In this document: in pieces, positions 17,303 to 26,513 of the stretch
How positions within the stretch are numbered: position 1 is the first letter of the stretch
Layout: each line of letters begins with the position of its first letter
Assembly: GCF_000346755.1 (NCBI RefSeq)
Contig: NZ_ANNV01000084.1
Coordinates: forward strand, 27,074 to 91,073
Length of the DNA stretch: 64,000 nt
Origin: Pseudomonas sp. CBZ-4
GTDB taxonomy: Bacteria > Pseudomonadota > Gammaproteobacteria > Pseudomonadales > Pseudomonadaceae
Reading direction: 5' to 3'
Made by a program: the position numbers and the translations under genes
Notes under the pieces: generated by a model
What the model was told of the DNA's origin: nothing
The model's input: the letters and a program-made list of their open reading frames with translations, nothing else
Database searches by the model: none

Positions 17303-18487
17303 TTAGTGTTCCAGCGCATACCGGCGGCAATGGTTGAGATAGCCCTGCTCATGGCTGCCCACCAGTTGCACCACGCTGGTCCACAGCCAGGACGGCGCGT
17401 CCAATTGCTTGGAGCGATTCTCCTGTAGCACGGCCATCCAGTCCTTGCGTGTGTCCCGGTCCATCTGCCGCGCATGGGCGATCCCCACCACGCGGGCCAG
17501 GTAACCGGCAGCATGCATCGCGTCAATCTCGCTCAGTTCATCCAGTTCCAGCTTCATGTCCTGGGGCAACAGTTCGCGGATGAAAAAGCCGTGGTCGAGA
17601 AACCGCGTCGCCACCATGCGTTCACCCAGGCCGGGTGACAACTGGCGCGCGCCCTCCACCACGCGCCGGCCGTTGTCCCGGGGCATTTTTGCGCGGGCGG
17701 CTCGCGGCGCGGCGGCGCCGACGGCCTCCTTGATATCGATCAGGCAATATTCTTCGTCCTCCTTGTCGCCCACCCCCAGCAACACGGCATAGCGCAGCAA
17801 GCCCAGGGAACTGCACCCCTTGACCCAGTACGCCGAGTCCAGCAGTTGCACCTTGGCATCCTTGGGCCGGCCCTTGAGGGACGTGACCAGTTGGTGGATT
17901 TCGTCCGAGGCACAGACGTCTTCCAGCGCGCTCTTTTCCGCCCGCGACAACGACCAGAAGTGCTTGCCCAACGGAATGGTCGGCCGCGCACTGTCGATAC
18001 GCTCACGCGCCAGGCTTTTCCACGTGCGCTCCACGGCGCTGCGCATGCCAGCCTTGACCTGGGACGGGCGTGGCGGTGTTTCGTCGGGCTTGTCCTTGAA
18101 CGCCTGGGCGTAGCCCACCATCATTTCTTCGAGCATGCGCGCGGTGGTCACGCCGGGTAAATCCGAGCCCCGTGCGGCGGTGGCCAGGGACAAGGCCAGG
18201 CGCACCAGGTCGTGGGCCGGGTTGCCGATCACGGTCTGGTCAAGGTCGCGGATATGCATGTCGATGCGGCCCTTGTTGTCGCCGGTCGGGCCCAGGTTGC
18301 CGGCGTGGCAATCGCCGCAGATCCAGATCGCCGGGCCGTGGGGCAAGCGCCGACCGGGCAGGCTGTGCAGCCATTCATAAAACTGCACGGTGCTGCCACG
18401 CACGTAGGCGTGGGCAGAGCGGGCCATTTTCAGGTTACGCAGTTGCGTGAGGTGGGGCATGCGGGCGGAGGGGCGCGGGCTTTTCAT
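17303..18487 (-). CDS. DUF2252-family protein
   Basis: 394 aa from the ATG at 18487; the frame is open to an ATG at 18550 but the extra 21 residues look unrelated to the domain and have no ribosome site. It carries the DUF2252 pattern RSAHAYVRGSTVQFYEW, IWICGDCHAGNLGPTGDNKG and RDLDQTVIGNPAHDLVRL, which resembles kinase-like folds in aminoglycoside phosphotransferases (a GDCHAGN loop similar to the catalytic HGDxxxxN). The biochemical role is unknown. It follows the AmpR-like gene on the same strand. Confidence 0.85.
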   Translation of the reverse strand: MKSPRPSARMPHLTQLRNLKMARSAHAYVRGSTVQFYEWLHSLPGRRLPHGPAIWICGDCHAGNLGPTGDNKGRIDMHIRDLDQTVIGNPAHDLVRLALSLATAARGSDLPGVTTARMLEEMMVGYAQAFKDKPDETPPRPSQVKAGMRSAVERTWKSLARERIDSARPTIPLGKHFWSLSRAEKSALEDVCASDEIHQLVTSLKGRPKDAKVQLLDSAYWVKGCSSLGLLRYAVLLGVGDKEDEEYCLIDIKEAVGAAAPRAARAKMPRDNGRRVVEGARQLSPGLGERMVATRFLDHGFFIRELLPQDMKLELDELSEIDAMHAAGYLARVVGIAHARQMDRDTRKDWMAVLQENRSKQLDAPSWLWTSVVQLVGSHEQGYLNHCRRYALEH

Positions 18488-18559
18488 GAATGCACTCGGT
18501 ACGGGGTACGGTAGAGGTTGGCCCGCCGAAAATGTTTCATTTTGTTTCATGAATAAAAA

Positions 18560-19438
18560 TCAGGACGCCCCGGTGGCCGCCATCAGCCACCCCTTGAACG
18601 CCGCCATCGCCGGTGTCTCGGCCCGTGACTGCAAGCGGGTCAGCCAATAACTGCCGGTGCTGATGCCCACATCGAATGGCTGGCGGACAGCATCGCTTTG
18701 CAGCTGGCGCGAAAACATCAGCGCTGGCGCCAAGGCCACACCCAGGCCCTGCAATGCCGACTCCATCATTGCCAGGGACGAGTCGAACACGATACTGCGC
18801 GGCACCAGGGTGTCGGCAGGCAACCCGGCCGCCTGGAACCACAGGCTCCATTCATCGCTCCGGTAGGAGCGCAGCAAGGTGTGCTTGAGCAGGTCGGCGG
18901 GCGTGCGCAGTTGCTCGGCAAGGTGCGGCACACACAGTACGGTCAACGGCGCTTCCAACAGTTGGCAGGCATCGGTGCCGTGCCAGGCGCCGGCGCCGAA
19001 GCGGATCGCGTAATCCAGGCCTTCGGCGGCCACATCGACACGGTTGTTGTGGGTGGAAAGACGCAGGTCGATAAACGGATAACGCGCGTGGAAGTCCGCA
19101 AGGCGCGGCAGCAGCCAGCCCACGGTGAAGGTGCCGACTGCACCCACGGTGAGCACTTCACGGTAGTGCCCGCCTTCGAACTGGCTGAGGGTCTGGGCAA
19201 TGCGATCAAAAGATTCACGCACCACCGGCAACAGGGTTTCGCCTTCACTGGTCAGCATCAGGCCCCGTGGCAGGCGCTTGAACAACGTGACATTGAGTTG
19301 TGCCTCCAGGCTTTTCACCTGATGGCTGACCGCGGCCTGGGTGACGCACAACTCGATGGCGGCACGCGTGAAGCTCAGATGCCGCGCCGAGGCCTCGAAT
19401 GCACGTAGGGCGTTAAGGGGAAGATGGGAACGAAGCAT
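18560..19438 (-). CDS. ampR: LysR-family regulator, AmpR-like
   Basis: 292 aa. The LysR helix-turn-helix is near-identical in pattern to AmpR and GcvA (LPLNALRAFEASARHLSFTR, CVTQAAVSHQVKSLE). The effector domain has GAVGTFTVGWLLPRL and ends with VLCVPHL-type strands. It is divergent from a class C beta-lactamase gene with 127 bases between starts, the classic ampR-ampC layout, in which AmpR senses muropeptides and controls ampC. The assignment depends on that context as well as the sequence. Confidence 0.85.
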   Translation of the reverse strand: MLRSHLPLNALRAFEASARHLSFTRAAIELCVTQAAVSHQVKSLEAQLNVTLFKRLPRGLMLTSEGETLLPVVRESFDRIAQTLSQFEGGHYREVLTVGAVGTFTVGWLLPRLADFHARYPFIDLRLSTHNNRVDVAAEGLDYAIRFGAGAWHGTDACQLLEAPLTVLCVPHLAEQLRTPADLLKHTLLRSYRSDEWSLWFQAAGLPADTLVPRSIVFDSSLAMMESALQGLGVALAPALMFSRQLQSDAVRQPFDVGISTGSYWLTRLQSRAETPAMAAFKGWLMAATGAS

Positions 19439-19565
19439 GCCTTAACCCAAATTTTTCTAATGGCTGTTGCGAAATATGATCGTTTGCCCAAAAACCGCGA
19501 ACTGCCTACATTGGCGGCGCCTGCGCAGGTTCCATTCAATCGATCATACTCATGGAAGCAACATC

Positions 19566-20720
19566 ATGCCCCAACATGCCTTGTCTGGAGTGCTGAATTT
19601 TACTGGTCTTGTGCTATTTCTCGGCGCTGGCCAGTGCCTGGCGGCGAACGACCTGCACGCCGTGGTAGACGCCAGTGTCAAACCGCTGATGCAACAACAG
19701 TCTATTCCCGGCCTTGTCATCGGGGTCGTGCAGAACGGCAAGACACAATACTTTAACTACGGCGTCACCGACCAAGACACTCGCCAGCCTGCCAACGAAA
19801 ACACCCTGTTTGAACTAGGCTCGGTGAGCAAGACCTTTACCGCCACCCTCGCCGGCTACGCGGTTGCCACTGGCAAGCTGAACCTGTCGGCGCCGGCCAG
19901 CCAGTACCTGCCAGCGCTGCAGGGCAGCGCGTTCGAGCGCATCAGCGTGCTCCAGCTCGGCACCTACAGCGCGGGCGGTTTGCCCCTGCAATTCCCTGCG
20001 GAAGCCGACAATACCCAGCGCATGATCAGTTACTTCCAGCACTGGAAGCCCGCATTTGCCCCCGGGGGCCAGCGCTTGTACTCCAACCCGAGCCTGGGCC
20101 TGTTCGGCTACTTGACAGCTCAAAGCCTGAAGCAACCCTTTGACCAGGCGATGGAGAACACCCTGCTGCCAAAACTGGGGCTCCAGCACACGTTCATCAG
20201 CGTGCCCAAAGGCCAGATGGGCCTGTACGCCCAGGGCTATGGCAAGGACGGCAAACCGGTGCGCGTCAGCCCTGGCGCCATGGACAGCGAAGCCTACGGC
20301 CTCAAGAGCAGCGCCTCAGACCTGCTGCAATATGTTCAAGCCAACCTCGACCCGACACGCCTGGAGCAGCCGTTGCAACAGGCCATCACCCTCACTCATA
20401 CCGGTTACTACACCGTCGGGGGCATGACCCAAGGCCTGGGCTGGGAAATGTACCCCTACCCCATCGCGCGGGATGCGCTGGTCAATGGCAATTCGACACA
20501 AATGGCCATGGAGCCGCACCCGGTCAACTGGCTGACACCTGCACAACCCGCCCATGGAGACATGCTGGTCAACAAGACCGGCTCCACCCGAGGATTTGGC
20601 GCCTATGTGGCGTACGTGCCGAGCAAGGGATTGGGCATGGTGATTCTGGCGAACAAAAACTACCCGAATGAAGAACGGGTGAAGCTCGCTCACCTCATCC
20701 TGGGGGCGATGGACAAATAG
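19566..20720 (+). CDS. ampC: class C beta-lactamase AmpC
   Basis: 384 aa from the ATG at 19566, preceded by GGAAG. A signal peptide ends near GQCLAA. The catalytic motifs are intact: S86-V-S-K89, a YSN triplet in RLYSNPSLGLFG and KTG in LVNKTGSTRGFG near the C terminus. The length is normal for chromosomal AmpC. The enzyme hydrolyses cephalosporins in the periplasm. Expression is probably inducible through the divergent AmpR. Confidence 0.93.
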   Translation: MPQHALSGVLNFTGLVLFLGAGQCLAANDLHAVVDASVKPLMQQQSIPGLVIGVVQNGKTQYFNYGVTDQDTRQPANENTLFELGSVSKTFTATLAGYAVATGKLNLSAPASQYLPALQGSAFERISVLQLGTYSAGGLPLQFPAEADNTQRMISYFQHWKPAFAPGGQRLYSNPSLGLFGYLTAQSLKQPFDQAMENTLLPKLGLQHTFISVPKGQMGLYAQGYGKDGKPVRVSPGAMDSEAYGLKSSASDLLQYVQANLDPTRLEQPLQQAITLTHTGYYTVGGMTQGLGWEMYPYPIARDALVNGNSTQMAMEPHPVNWLTPAQPAHGDMLVNKTGSTRGFGAYVAYVPSKGLGMVILANKNYPNEERVKLAHLILGAMDK

Positions 20721-20732
20721 ACATGCCCCCTA

Positions 20733-20760
20733 CCCGACTGCTTGCACCCAGGCAGTCGGG
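20733..20760. terminator. hairpin after ampC
   Basis: A perfect 9-bp stem (20733-20741 with 20752-20760) with a ten-base loop lies between the convergent ampC and prenyl synthase genes. It has no U-tract, so efficiency is uncertain. Confidence 0.55.
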
Positions 20761-20770
20761 CGTTGGCGCC

Positions 20771-21718
20771 TTACGCGAGCATCCGTTCGTAGTAGTTGTC
20801 ATCGGCGCCAGGCTGGAAATGGACATCACACACAAACCCTTCAAGCCCCTGGCTGTTGATCCCGCAGTCAAGCTGACGGAGCGTGTCCAGGCGTTGAAGG
20901 ATGTGTCGGTAGGTGCCCTCCATCAAGGCCAACGCTGCGTCAAAAACGCCGGCCTTGCCCCACGCTCGAATGATTGCGTTTTTTTGCTCGGCCGTTCGCA
21001 CGCCTTTAACCAGGGATTGATTGGCGAGAATCATCAGAAACGACTTGGGGCCGCCTTCCAGGTCTGTCGCAAAGCCCTTTTTTGCGAAATGCGGAATGTG
21101 GTTGATATCGCAGTAATCGTTCACGTAGCGATAATAAACACCCAACTCGTACAACAGCGCTTCAAGTCCAGCGTGCACCCCGTCATCCAACGGTCGCAAA
21201 CGCTGGCAGGCGTCGAGTAAAAAAACAAAAAAGCAGCCTGTATTGGCCTGCGCGACAAACCCGTATTCTTCCAGGCTGGGCAACACAGCACCCTCGCTGA
21301 TCTGCGTATCGAGGTACTGACCGATGTGCAAGGACTCCAGGCATTTCAAACCGGCACGCAACACACCCAGGTCATTCAATTCGGTAAGAGCGCGCAGCCC
21401 CTCGAGATAACCGTACATGCCTGAAACCAACGCCACAGAGGCGCCGTAGCGCTTCCATACCGCCGGGACACCACGACGCAGACAATCGCCGTCCAGCAGG
21501 TCGTCATGGATCAGCGACGCAACATTCATGCGCTCCACGGCATTGCACAGCACCTGAGCCTGGTGTGCGGGCAGACGGTAGAGCGCCGATAGCGCCCAAG
21601 CGAGCTCCGTTCGAACCTGTTTGCCACGTACGTGTGCTTGATAGGCAAACGGTTCGATCCATTGGGCCTGGGCACTGGCATACCGCATCGGGTCAATGCC
21701 GGGAAAGGAGGTGTTCAT
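20771..21718 (-). CDS. isoprenyl diphosphate synthase (polyprenyl synthetase family)
   Basis: 315 aa from the ATG at 21718, with GAGG upstream; the frame runs back to 21835 without a better start. The first aspartate-rich motif is H-D72-D-L-L-D76 followed by GDCLRRG, and the substrate-binding RGKQVRTEL is present. The second motif reads N200-D-Y-C-D204 rather than DDxxD, and KGFATDLEGGPKS replaces the usual GKxxGxDxxxGK segment. The short DDxxD spacing differs from bacterial FPP synthases (DDxxxxD) and suggests GGPP- or FPP-type synthases from secondary metabolism. It is divergent from a terpene synthase gene, so it probably makes that enzyme's substrate. Chain length cannot be decided by eye. 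Confidence 0.85.
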   Translation of the reverse strand: MNTSFPGIDPMRYASAQAQWIEPFAYQAHVRGKQVRTELAWALSALYRLPAHQAQVLCNAVERMNVASLIHDDLLDGDCLRRGVPAVWKRYGASVALVSGMYGYLEGLRALTELNDLGVLRAGLKCLESLHIGQYLDTQISEGAVLPSLEEYGFVAQANTGCFFVFLLDACQRLRPLDDGVHAGLEALLYELGVYYRYVNDYCDINHIPHFAKKGFATDLEGGPKSFLMILANQSLVKGVRTAEQKNAIIRAWGKAGVFDAALALMEGTYRHILQRLDTLRQLDCGINSQGLEGFVCDVHFQPGADDNYYERMLA

Positions 21719-22005
21719 TAAAGTGGCCTCTTGGGCGACACAACAAAGCGCTTCCCTACCCGTGCACCTGCGCGCAAAAGACCCTTCCACAGCAGCGGCC
21801 ACCCCTTCACACCGGAACATCCTGTTCACTATCAAGCTAGCCCGCAGCTAAAACCGGATTAGATTTTTTATTTTTTGGAGCCCCCTCACGCAATCACGAA
21901 ACAATATAAATAGCCGCCCACAGCCAAAGGCAGTTTTGGCTATAAGACATACGTCAGGCCTTCAATACTTAGCCTCTCTCCGCCCCCACCTGCCAGGAGC
22001 CTGAG
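21719..22005. promoter_or_regulatory. AT-richer divergent promoter region of the terpene pair
   Basis: This 287-base gap between two divergent starts includes an A+T-rich stretch at about 21850-21960, unlike the flanking genes. No confident -35/-10 pair or operator was identified. It should hold the promoters of both the prenyl synthase and the terpene synthase. Confidence 0.5.
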
Positions 22006-22995
22006 ATGCACAGCGTATGGCAACAACCCGAGACGTTTCCCCTGAGCCCGTACACCGACCAAGCGCAACACCATACCCGCCAGTGGCTGCAAAACATGGG
22101 GCTGCAAGCCACACCGCATGCGGCCCATCAGATGGACATCTACCTTCCAGGCACCTATGCCGGCTATCTGTGGTGTGATGCCCCGCTGGACATACTGCTG
22201 ATTCTCTCCGACCTGCTGGGCTGGTTCAGTTGCCAGGACGACTTCGCGGACGAAGACTGCACCGACCCCAACGCCATGGAGCGACTTTTGCGCGAGGTCT
22301 ACGCCTGCGCGTTTACCTCCGATAGCCGCAGCCGTGAACCCCTCGCACGCGGGCTCGCGGATATTGTCCGGCGCGCCGCACGCCTGATGCCACCGCAGTG
22401 GAAACAACGCCTCGCGGAACAATATGCGACCTACCTGTTGCCTTGCTGCACGGCGCTGATGCATCGCCTCCATCACACCCAGCCGGCCCTGGACGGCTAC
22501 GAGTGCCTGTGGCGAAACGCTGGCGGTTTTCAGGTCTGCACGGAGTTCAATTACCTGGTGCACGACATTCACTTGGCCTCATCCGCTTACTACAGCGGTC
22601 CCTGGCAAGAGCTGCGCAATCTGGCGTTGAATTTGTGCAAGGCCGTCAATGACCTGCTGTCATTCCCCATCATGGAAAACCCCGACGACGATAGCTACAA
22701 CTTGTTGACCCACCTGAGGCACCACCAAGGTTATGCCAGCGAACGCGCAGCCGAGGAAGTGATGCTGCGCATTGAACAGTGGGCCGAACGCTTTACCCAC
22801 GCCCAGCAACACTTGCCAGTGCGCCTTGCCGAACTCGGCTATGACGAGCGCACCCAGGAGCAAATGCGGGTATGCGCCCAGGCGCTGCATCAGCAGTGGC
22901 GCGGCAACATTGCCTGGCACCTTGTGGCGCCGCGCTATGGGCAAAATCGCTCACCCCTCGCGCCTTCGCCCTCCCTGCCCCCCTTTCGCTACTAG
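22006..22995 (+). CDS. class I terpene synthase (sesquiterpene cyclase-like)
   Basis: 329 aa, with a CAGGAG ribosome site before the ATG. The metal-binding motifs of bacterial class I terpene cyclases are intact: QD78-D-F-A-D82-E, and the NSE triad N215-D-L-L-S219-FPIM-E224. The downstream HHQGYASERAAEE helix also fits. Length is typical of bacterial mono-domain cyclases. It should ionise a prenyl diphosphate and cyclise it, giving a volatile terpene; the product cannot be predicted. It pairs with the divergent prenyl diphosphate synthase. No P450 or methyltransferase gene is adjacent. Confidence 0.88.
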   Translation: MHSVWQQPETFPLSPYTDQAQHHTRQWLQNMGLQATPHAAHQMDIYLPGTYAGYLWCDAPLDILLILSDLLGWFSCQDDFADEDCTDPNAMERLLREVYACAFTSDSRSREPLARGLADIVRRAARLMPPQWKQRLAEQYATYLLPCCTALMHRLHHTQPALDGYECLWRNAGGFQVCTEFNYLVHDIHLASSAYYSGPWQELRNLALNLCKAVNDLLSFPIMENPDDDSYNLLTHLRHHQGYASERAAEEVMLRIEQWAERFTHAQQHLPVRLAELGYDERTQEQMRVCAQALHQQWRGNIAWHLVAPRYGQNRSPLAPSPSLPPFRY

Positions 22996-23063
22996 GCAGG
23001 CAGAGAATTCTTTTGCCATAAAAAGACCAAGATCGGGATGGACAGCAAAATTTCTGGATTGTA

Positions 23064-23074
23064 GATTGGATACA
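23064..23074 (+). promoter_or_regulatory. GATTGGATACA motif upstream of the Hyp deaminase gene
   Basis: The motif lies 46 bases before the lhpC-like start. The same 11 bases occur at 28863 and 29083, upstream of the other two hydroxyproline operons. The core TTGGATACA resembles half-symmetric sites of FCD-type GntR regulators, and a regulator of that type is encoded at 25766. Binding is inferred. Confidence 0.55.
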
Positions 23075-23119
23075 GTTGACACATCATGCCAACTCCCAAC
23101 AACAAGAAAGGTACCCAAA

Positions 23120-24016
23120 ATGGCAATCTGGAAAGGTGTTTTCCCAGCAGTCACCACCAAGCTGACCCCTGACGGCGAAGTCGATCTGATGGCAACCCGA
23201 GCCAGCATCGAACGCCTGATCGCCGGCGGTGTTTCCGGCATCATCGTCCTGCCGATGCTGGGCGAAAACGCGTCAATGAACCTGCAGGAGCGTGAGTCGG
23301 TGATTCGCGCGGCGGTCGAAGTGGCCGCCGGCCGGGTCCCCGTGCTATCGGGCCTGGCCGAAATCACCCTGCACACCGCGAAGAAACACGCGGCCCTGTA
23401 CAAGAGCTTTGGTGCACAAGGGCTGATGGTCTTCCCCAGCCTCGGCTACAAGACCGACCACCGCGAAACGGTCGAATGGTACAAGGGCATCGCCAGTGCA
23501 ACCGACCTGCCGATCATGATCTACAACAACCCCATCGCGTACGGCGTGGACTGCACGCCGGCGATCCTGGCAGACCTGATGGATACCCCGCAAATCGTGT
23601 GCGTCAAGGAGGAGACCGGTGATATCCGCCGCGTCACCGACATGTATGTCGCGTTCGGCAATCGCTTCAGCATCTTCTGTGGAGTCGATGACCTGATCGT
23701 CGAAAGCAGCGCACTGGGTGTCACCGGCTGGGTGTCCGGGATGACCAACGTGTGGCCGGTAGAGTGCGTGAAACTGTTCAACCTCTGTGCCGAGCAACGT
23801 TTTGACGAAGCCCGCAAGCTGTACCACATCCTCACGCCCTCCTTTCACCTGGATGTGCACGTCAAGCTGGTGCAGTACATCAAGCTGGCCGAGCACCTGG
23901 TATACGGCGCACCCGAGTGGACACGCGCGCCGCGCCTGGCCCTGGTAGGCCGGGAGCGCGAGTACGTCATCAACACCGTGCAAAAAGCCATCGACACCCT
24001 GGCTGCACACGGCTGA
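23120..24016 (+). CDS. lhpC: DHDPS-family 1-pyrroline-4-hydroxy-2-carboxylate deaminase
   Basis: 298 aa from the ATG at 23120; the frame is open far upstream into the terpene gene but has no start there. The class I aldolase residues are Y135 (MIYNNP) and Schiff-base K163 (CVKEETGD). DapA-type substrate residues are not obvious, and the gene sits between hydroxyproline genes, so it probably deaminates 1-pyrroline-4-hydroxy-2-carboxylate to 2-oxoglutarate semialdehyde rather than make lysine precursors. The next gene, 59 bases on, takes that semialdehyde forward. Other DHDPS-family activities cannot be ruled out from sequence alone. Confidence 0.85.
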   Translation: MAIWKGVFPAVTTKLTPDGEVDLMATRASIERLIAGGVSGIIVLPMLGENASMNLQERESVIRAAVEVAAGRVPVLSGLAEITLHTAKKHAALYKSFGAQGLMVFPSLGYKTDHRETVEWYKGIASATDLPIMIYNNPIAYGVDCTPAILADLMDTPQIVCVKEETGDIRRVTDMYVAFGNRFSIFCGVDDLIVESSALGVTGWVSGMTNVWPVECVKLFNLCAEQRFDEARKLYHILTPSFHLDVHVKLVQYIKLAEHLVYGAPEWTRAPRLALVGREREYVINTVQKAIDTLAAHG

Positions 24017-24075
24017 TACAACGCGGGCCTCGCACCTGTGCACGGGCCCGCCCCCTCCATGAAGTGAGAACCACC

Positions 24076-25650
24076 ATGTCTATTACAGGTCATCTGCTCA
24101 TCGGCCAGTCGAGGGTTCCCGGTAAAAACGGGCAATTGCGGGCTATCAATGCCGCGACCGGCGAAGCCCTTGCCCCCGTATTCGGCGGCGCCAGCCTGGA
24201 CGACCTTGAGGCCGCCTGCGCCTTGGCCGATGCCGCTTTCGACCGTTACCGCGAAACCGCACCAGAGGGCCGCGCAGTCTTTCTGGAAACCATTGCCAGC
24301 CACATCCTGGCGTTGGGCGATGCATTGATCGAGCGCTGCATGGCCGAAACCGGCCTGCCTCGCGGACGCATCGAAAGCGAGCGCACACGCACAGTCGGCC
24401 AACTTGCGCTATTCGCATCGGTTGTTCGCGAGGGCGACTTCTTCGAAGCACGTATTGACCCGGCAATCCCTTCCCGCACACCACAAGCCCGCGCGGATAT
24501 TCGAATGCGCAACATTGCCATCGGCCCGGTGGCGGTATTTGGCGCCTCCAACTTTCCCCTGGCCTTTTCGGTCGCCGGTGGCGATACCGCCTCCGCACTC
24601 GCGGCCGGTTGCCCGGTCATCGTGAAAGCCCATTCTGCCCATCCGGGCACGTCCGAGTTGGTGGGGCGGGCAATTCAACAAGCCGTCCGTGACTGCAACT
24701 TGCCGGAGGGGGTGTTTTCCCTGTTGTTCGACTCCCAGCACACGATCAGCCAGGCGCTTGTCGCCGATCACCGCGTCAAGGCTGTTGGCTTCACCGGTTC
24801 GCAACGGGCTGGCGTAACGCTGATGGGTATCGCAGCCGCACGCCAGGAACCTATTCCAGTCTATGCAGAAATGAGCGCGATCAACCCCGTCATCCTGCTG
24901 CCCCATGCACTGGCCGAACGAAGCCCCCAGATTGCCACTGCTTTTACAGCGTCCCTGACCTTGGGCGCCGGCCAGTTCTGTACAAACCCGGGATTGATCC
25001 TGGCCATTGACGGCCCCGAACTGGCGGCCTTTGAGCGCGCCGCCATCGACGCCCTGGCCCTGTGCCCCGCAGCGACCATGCTGACGCGCCAGATCTACGA
25101 AAGTTATTGCGCTGGCGTCGAAAAGCTCCGCGCGCAGCCCTCTGCCGTACTGCTTGGCCGAGGCAAACCGGGCACTGGCGCTCAAGGGCAACCCGCTTTG
25201 TTTGCGACGAGCGCCGCTGCATTCCTCGCCCAACCACCGTTGCACGATGAGGTATTCGGTGCCTCATCGTTGATTGTCCGCTGCCCCGATGCAGCCACCG
25301 TGCTCCGCGTGCTCAACGCGCTGGGTGGCCAATTGACGATTGCCGTGCACGCCCACGCGAACGACTACCCCGCACTGGCCGCACTGCTGCCCAGCCTGGA
25401 GAAAAAGGCTGGGCGTGTGCTGTTGAATGGTTTTGGTACAGGCGTGGAGGTCTGTCATGCGATGGTCCATGGTGGCCCCTTCCCAGCCACCTCCGACGCG
25501 CGTACCACCTCGGTGGGCAGCCGGGCAATTCAGCGCTTTCTGCGGCCCGTGTGCTACCAGGATTTCCCCCAGGCATTACTACCCCCCGTGCTTCAGGACC
25601 GGAATCCATTCGGTATTGGCCAGCGGACGGGAGCAATGGTTGCAGGCTGA
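24076..25650 (+). CDS. lhpG: 2-oxoglutarate semialdehyde (2,5-dioxovalerate) dehydrogenase
   Basis: 524 aa from the ATG at 24076. It is an aldehyde dehydrogenase with [19 protein letters not shown], the NAD-binding [12 protein letters not shown], the general-base region [12 protein letters not shown] and the catalytic cysteine in [10 protein letters not shown]. This CTNPG form and length are typical of ketoglutarate-semialdehyde dehydrogenases of sugar-acid and hydroxyproline pathways. It oxidises the product of the preceding deaminase to 2-oxoglutarate, which enters the TCA cycle. The two genes form an operon. Confidence 0.88.
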   Translation: MSITGHLLIGQSRVPGKNGQLRAINAATGEALAPVFGGASLDDLEAACALADAAFDRYRETAPEGRAVFLETIASHILALGDALIERCMAETGLPRGRIESERTRTVGQLALFASVVREGDFFEARIDPAIPSRTPQARADIRMRNIAIGPVAVFGASNFPLAFSVAGGDTASALAAGCPVIVKAHSAHPGTSELVGRAIQQAVRDCNLPEGVFSLLFDSQHTISQALVADHRVKAVGFTGSQRAGVTLMGIAAARQEPIPVYAEMSAINPVILLPHALAERSPQIATAFTASLTLGAGQFCTNPGLILAIDGPELAAFERAAIDALALCPAATMLTRQIYESYCAGVEKLRAQPSAVLLGRGKPGTGAQGQPALFATSAAAFLAQPPLHDEVFGASSLIVRCPDAATVLRVLNALGGQLTIAVHAHANDYPALAALLPSLEKKAGRVLLNGFGTGVEVCHAMVHGGPFPATSDARTTSVGSRAIQRFLRPVCYQDFPQALLPPVLQDRNPFGIGQRTGAMVAG

Positions 25651-25765
25651 TGCTGAAATGTTTCGCTCTCACCTATTGGAAGCGTCCTACACTCCTTTGC
25701 CTGAGGTATGATCGCCCAAGGAGGATCTCAGATCCTGGATCCATTCACCTGCCAGTAGTTGAAGA

Positions 25766-26464
25766 ATGTCAAAAAAAGAACCCTCGCCCAACCTGCGCAT
25801 CAAACGTCAAAGCTTGCCTGAAACCCTTGCGGAATCACTGCGCGAGCGGATTCTCAACGGTGAATTCAAAGAAGGTGAATCACTGATCCAGGAGACGATT
25901 GCGACCGAGTACGGTGTCAGCCGCATGCCCGTGCGTGAAGCGTTCAAGGAGCTGGAGGCCTCCGGCCTCATCACCACCCAGATCCACAAGGGCTCGGTGG
26001 TGAAGTCCATCCCACCGGAGCAGATCGAGGAGCTGTTCGACCTGCGCGCACTGCTGGAGTCCGAGTTGCTGGAGCGCTCGCTGCCGAACATGACAGACGC
26101 GCATTTTGCTGCCACCAAACAGCTGCTGCCTCAGCTTGAAGCAGCCTATGTCAACGATGACATCGCGCAATGGGGCAAGCTCAACTGGCTATTCCACGAG
26201 AGCCTTTACGCAGCGGCCGATCGTGTCCAGACCTTGGCGATCGTTCAAGGCATCAACGTCCAGACAGATCGCTATATCCGCTTGCAACTACTGCTGACCG
26301 CCGGCAAAAAAGAAGCCGAAGTCGATCACCGTGAATTGCTCAGGTTGTGCGAAAAAGGTGACGCCAAGAAAGCCGTTCAGTTCCTGCGCAAGCATATTCA
26401 ACGGGCGGGCGCCGACCTGGTTACGCTGCTCAAGAAAAAGCGCGAGAAAGAAACTCGGGCCTGA
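25766..26464 (+). CDS. GntR-family (FCD) regulator of the hydroxyproline genes
   Basis: 232 aa. An N-terminal GntR winged helix (LAESLRERILNGEFKEGESL, TEYGVSRMPVREAFKELEA) is followed by an all-helical FCD domain (LFDLRALLESELLE, HRELLRLCEKGD). FCD regulators bind small acids. Its position inside the island makes it the probable regulator, and the GATTGGATACA motif its candidate operator. Many pseudomonads use an AraC-type regulator (LhpR) for this pathway; none was seen here. The ribosome site is weak. Confidence 0.85.
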   Translation: MSKKEPSPNLRIKRQSLPETLAESLRERILNGEFKEGESLIQETIATEYGVSRMPVREAFKELEASGLITTQIHKGSVVKSIPPEQIEELFDLRALLESELLERSLPNMTDAHFAATKQLLPQLEAAYVNDDIAQWGKLNWLFHESLYAAADRVQTLAIVQGINVQTDRYIRLQLLLTAGKKEAEVDHRELLRLCEKGDAKKAVQFLRKHIQRAGADLVTLLKKKREKETRA

Positions 26465-26513
26465 ACCCCGGGGCGCCTCACCTTCGACCACAAAGCCTTT
26501 GCAGTCGAACGGA

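Noticed and set aside
23120..24016. Annotation as dihydrodipicolinate synthase DapA
   Set aside because: The catalytic Tyr and Lys fit the superfamily, but the gene is flanked by hydroxyproline genes and followed by a ketoglutarate semialdehyde dehydrogenase, so the deaminase of that pathway is the better call.
25724..25745. GATCCTGGATCC-like palindrome before the GntR gene
   Set aside because: It does not share the GATTGGATACA motif of the island and its short symmetry is weak; no support for an operator.
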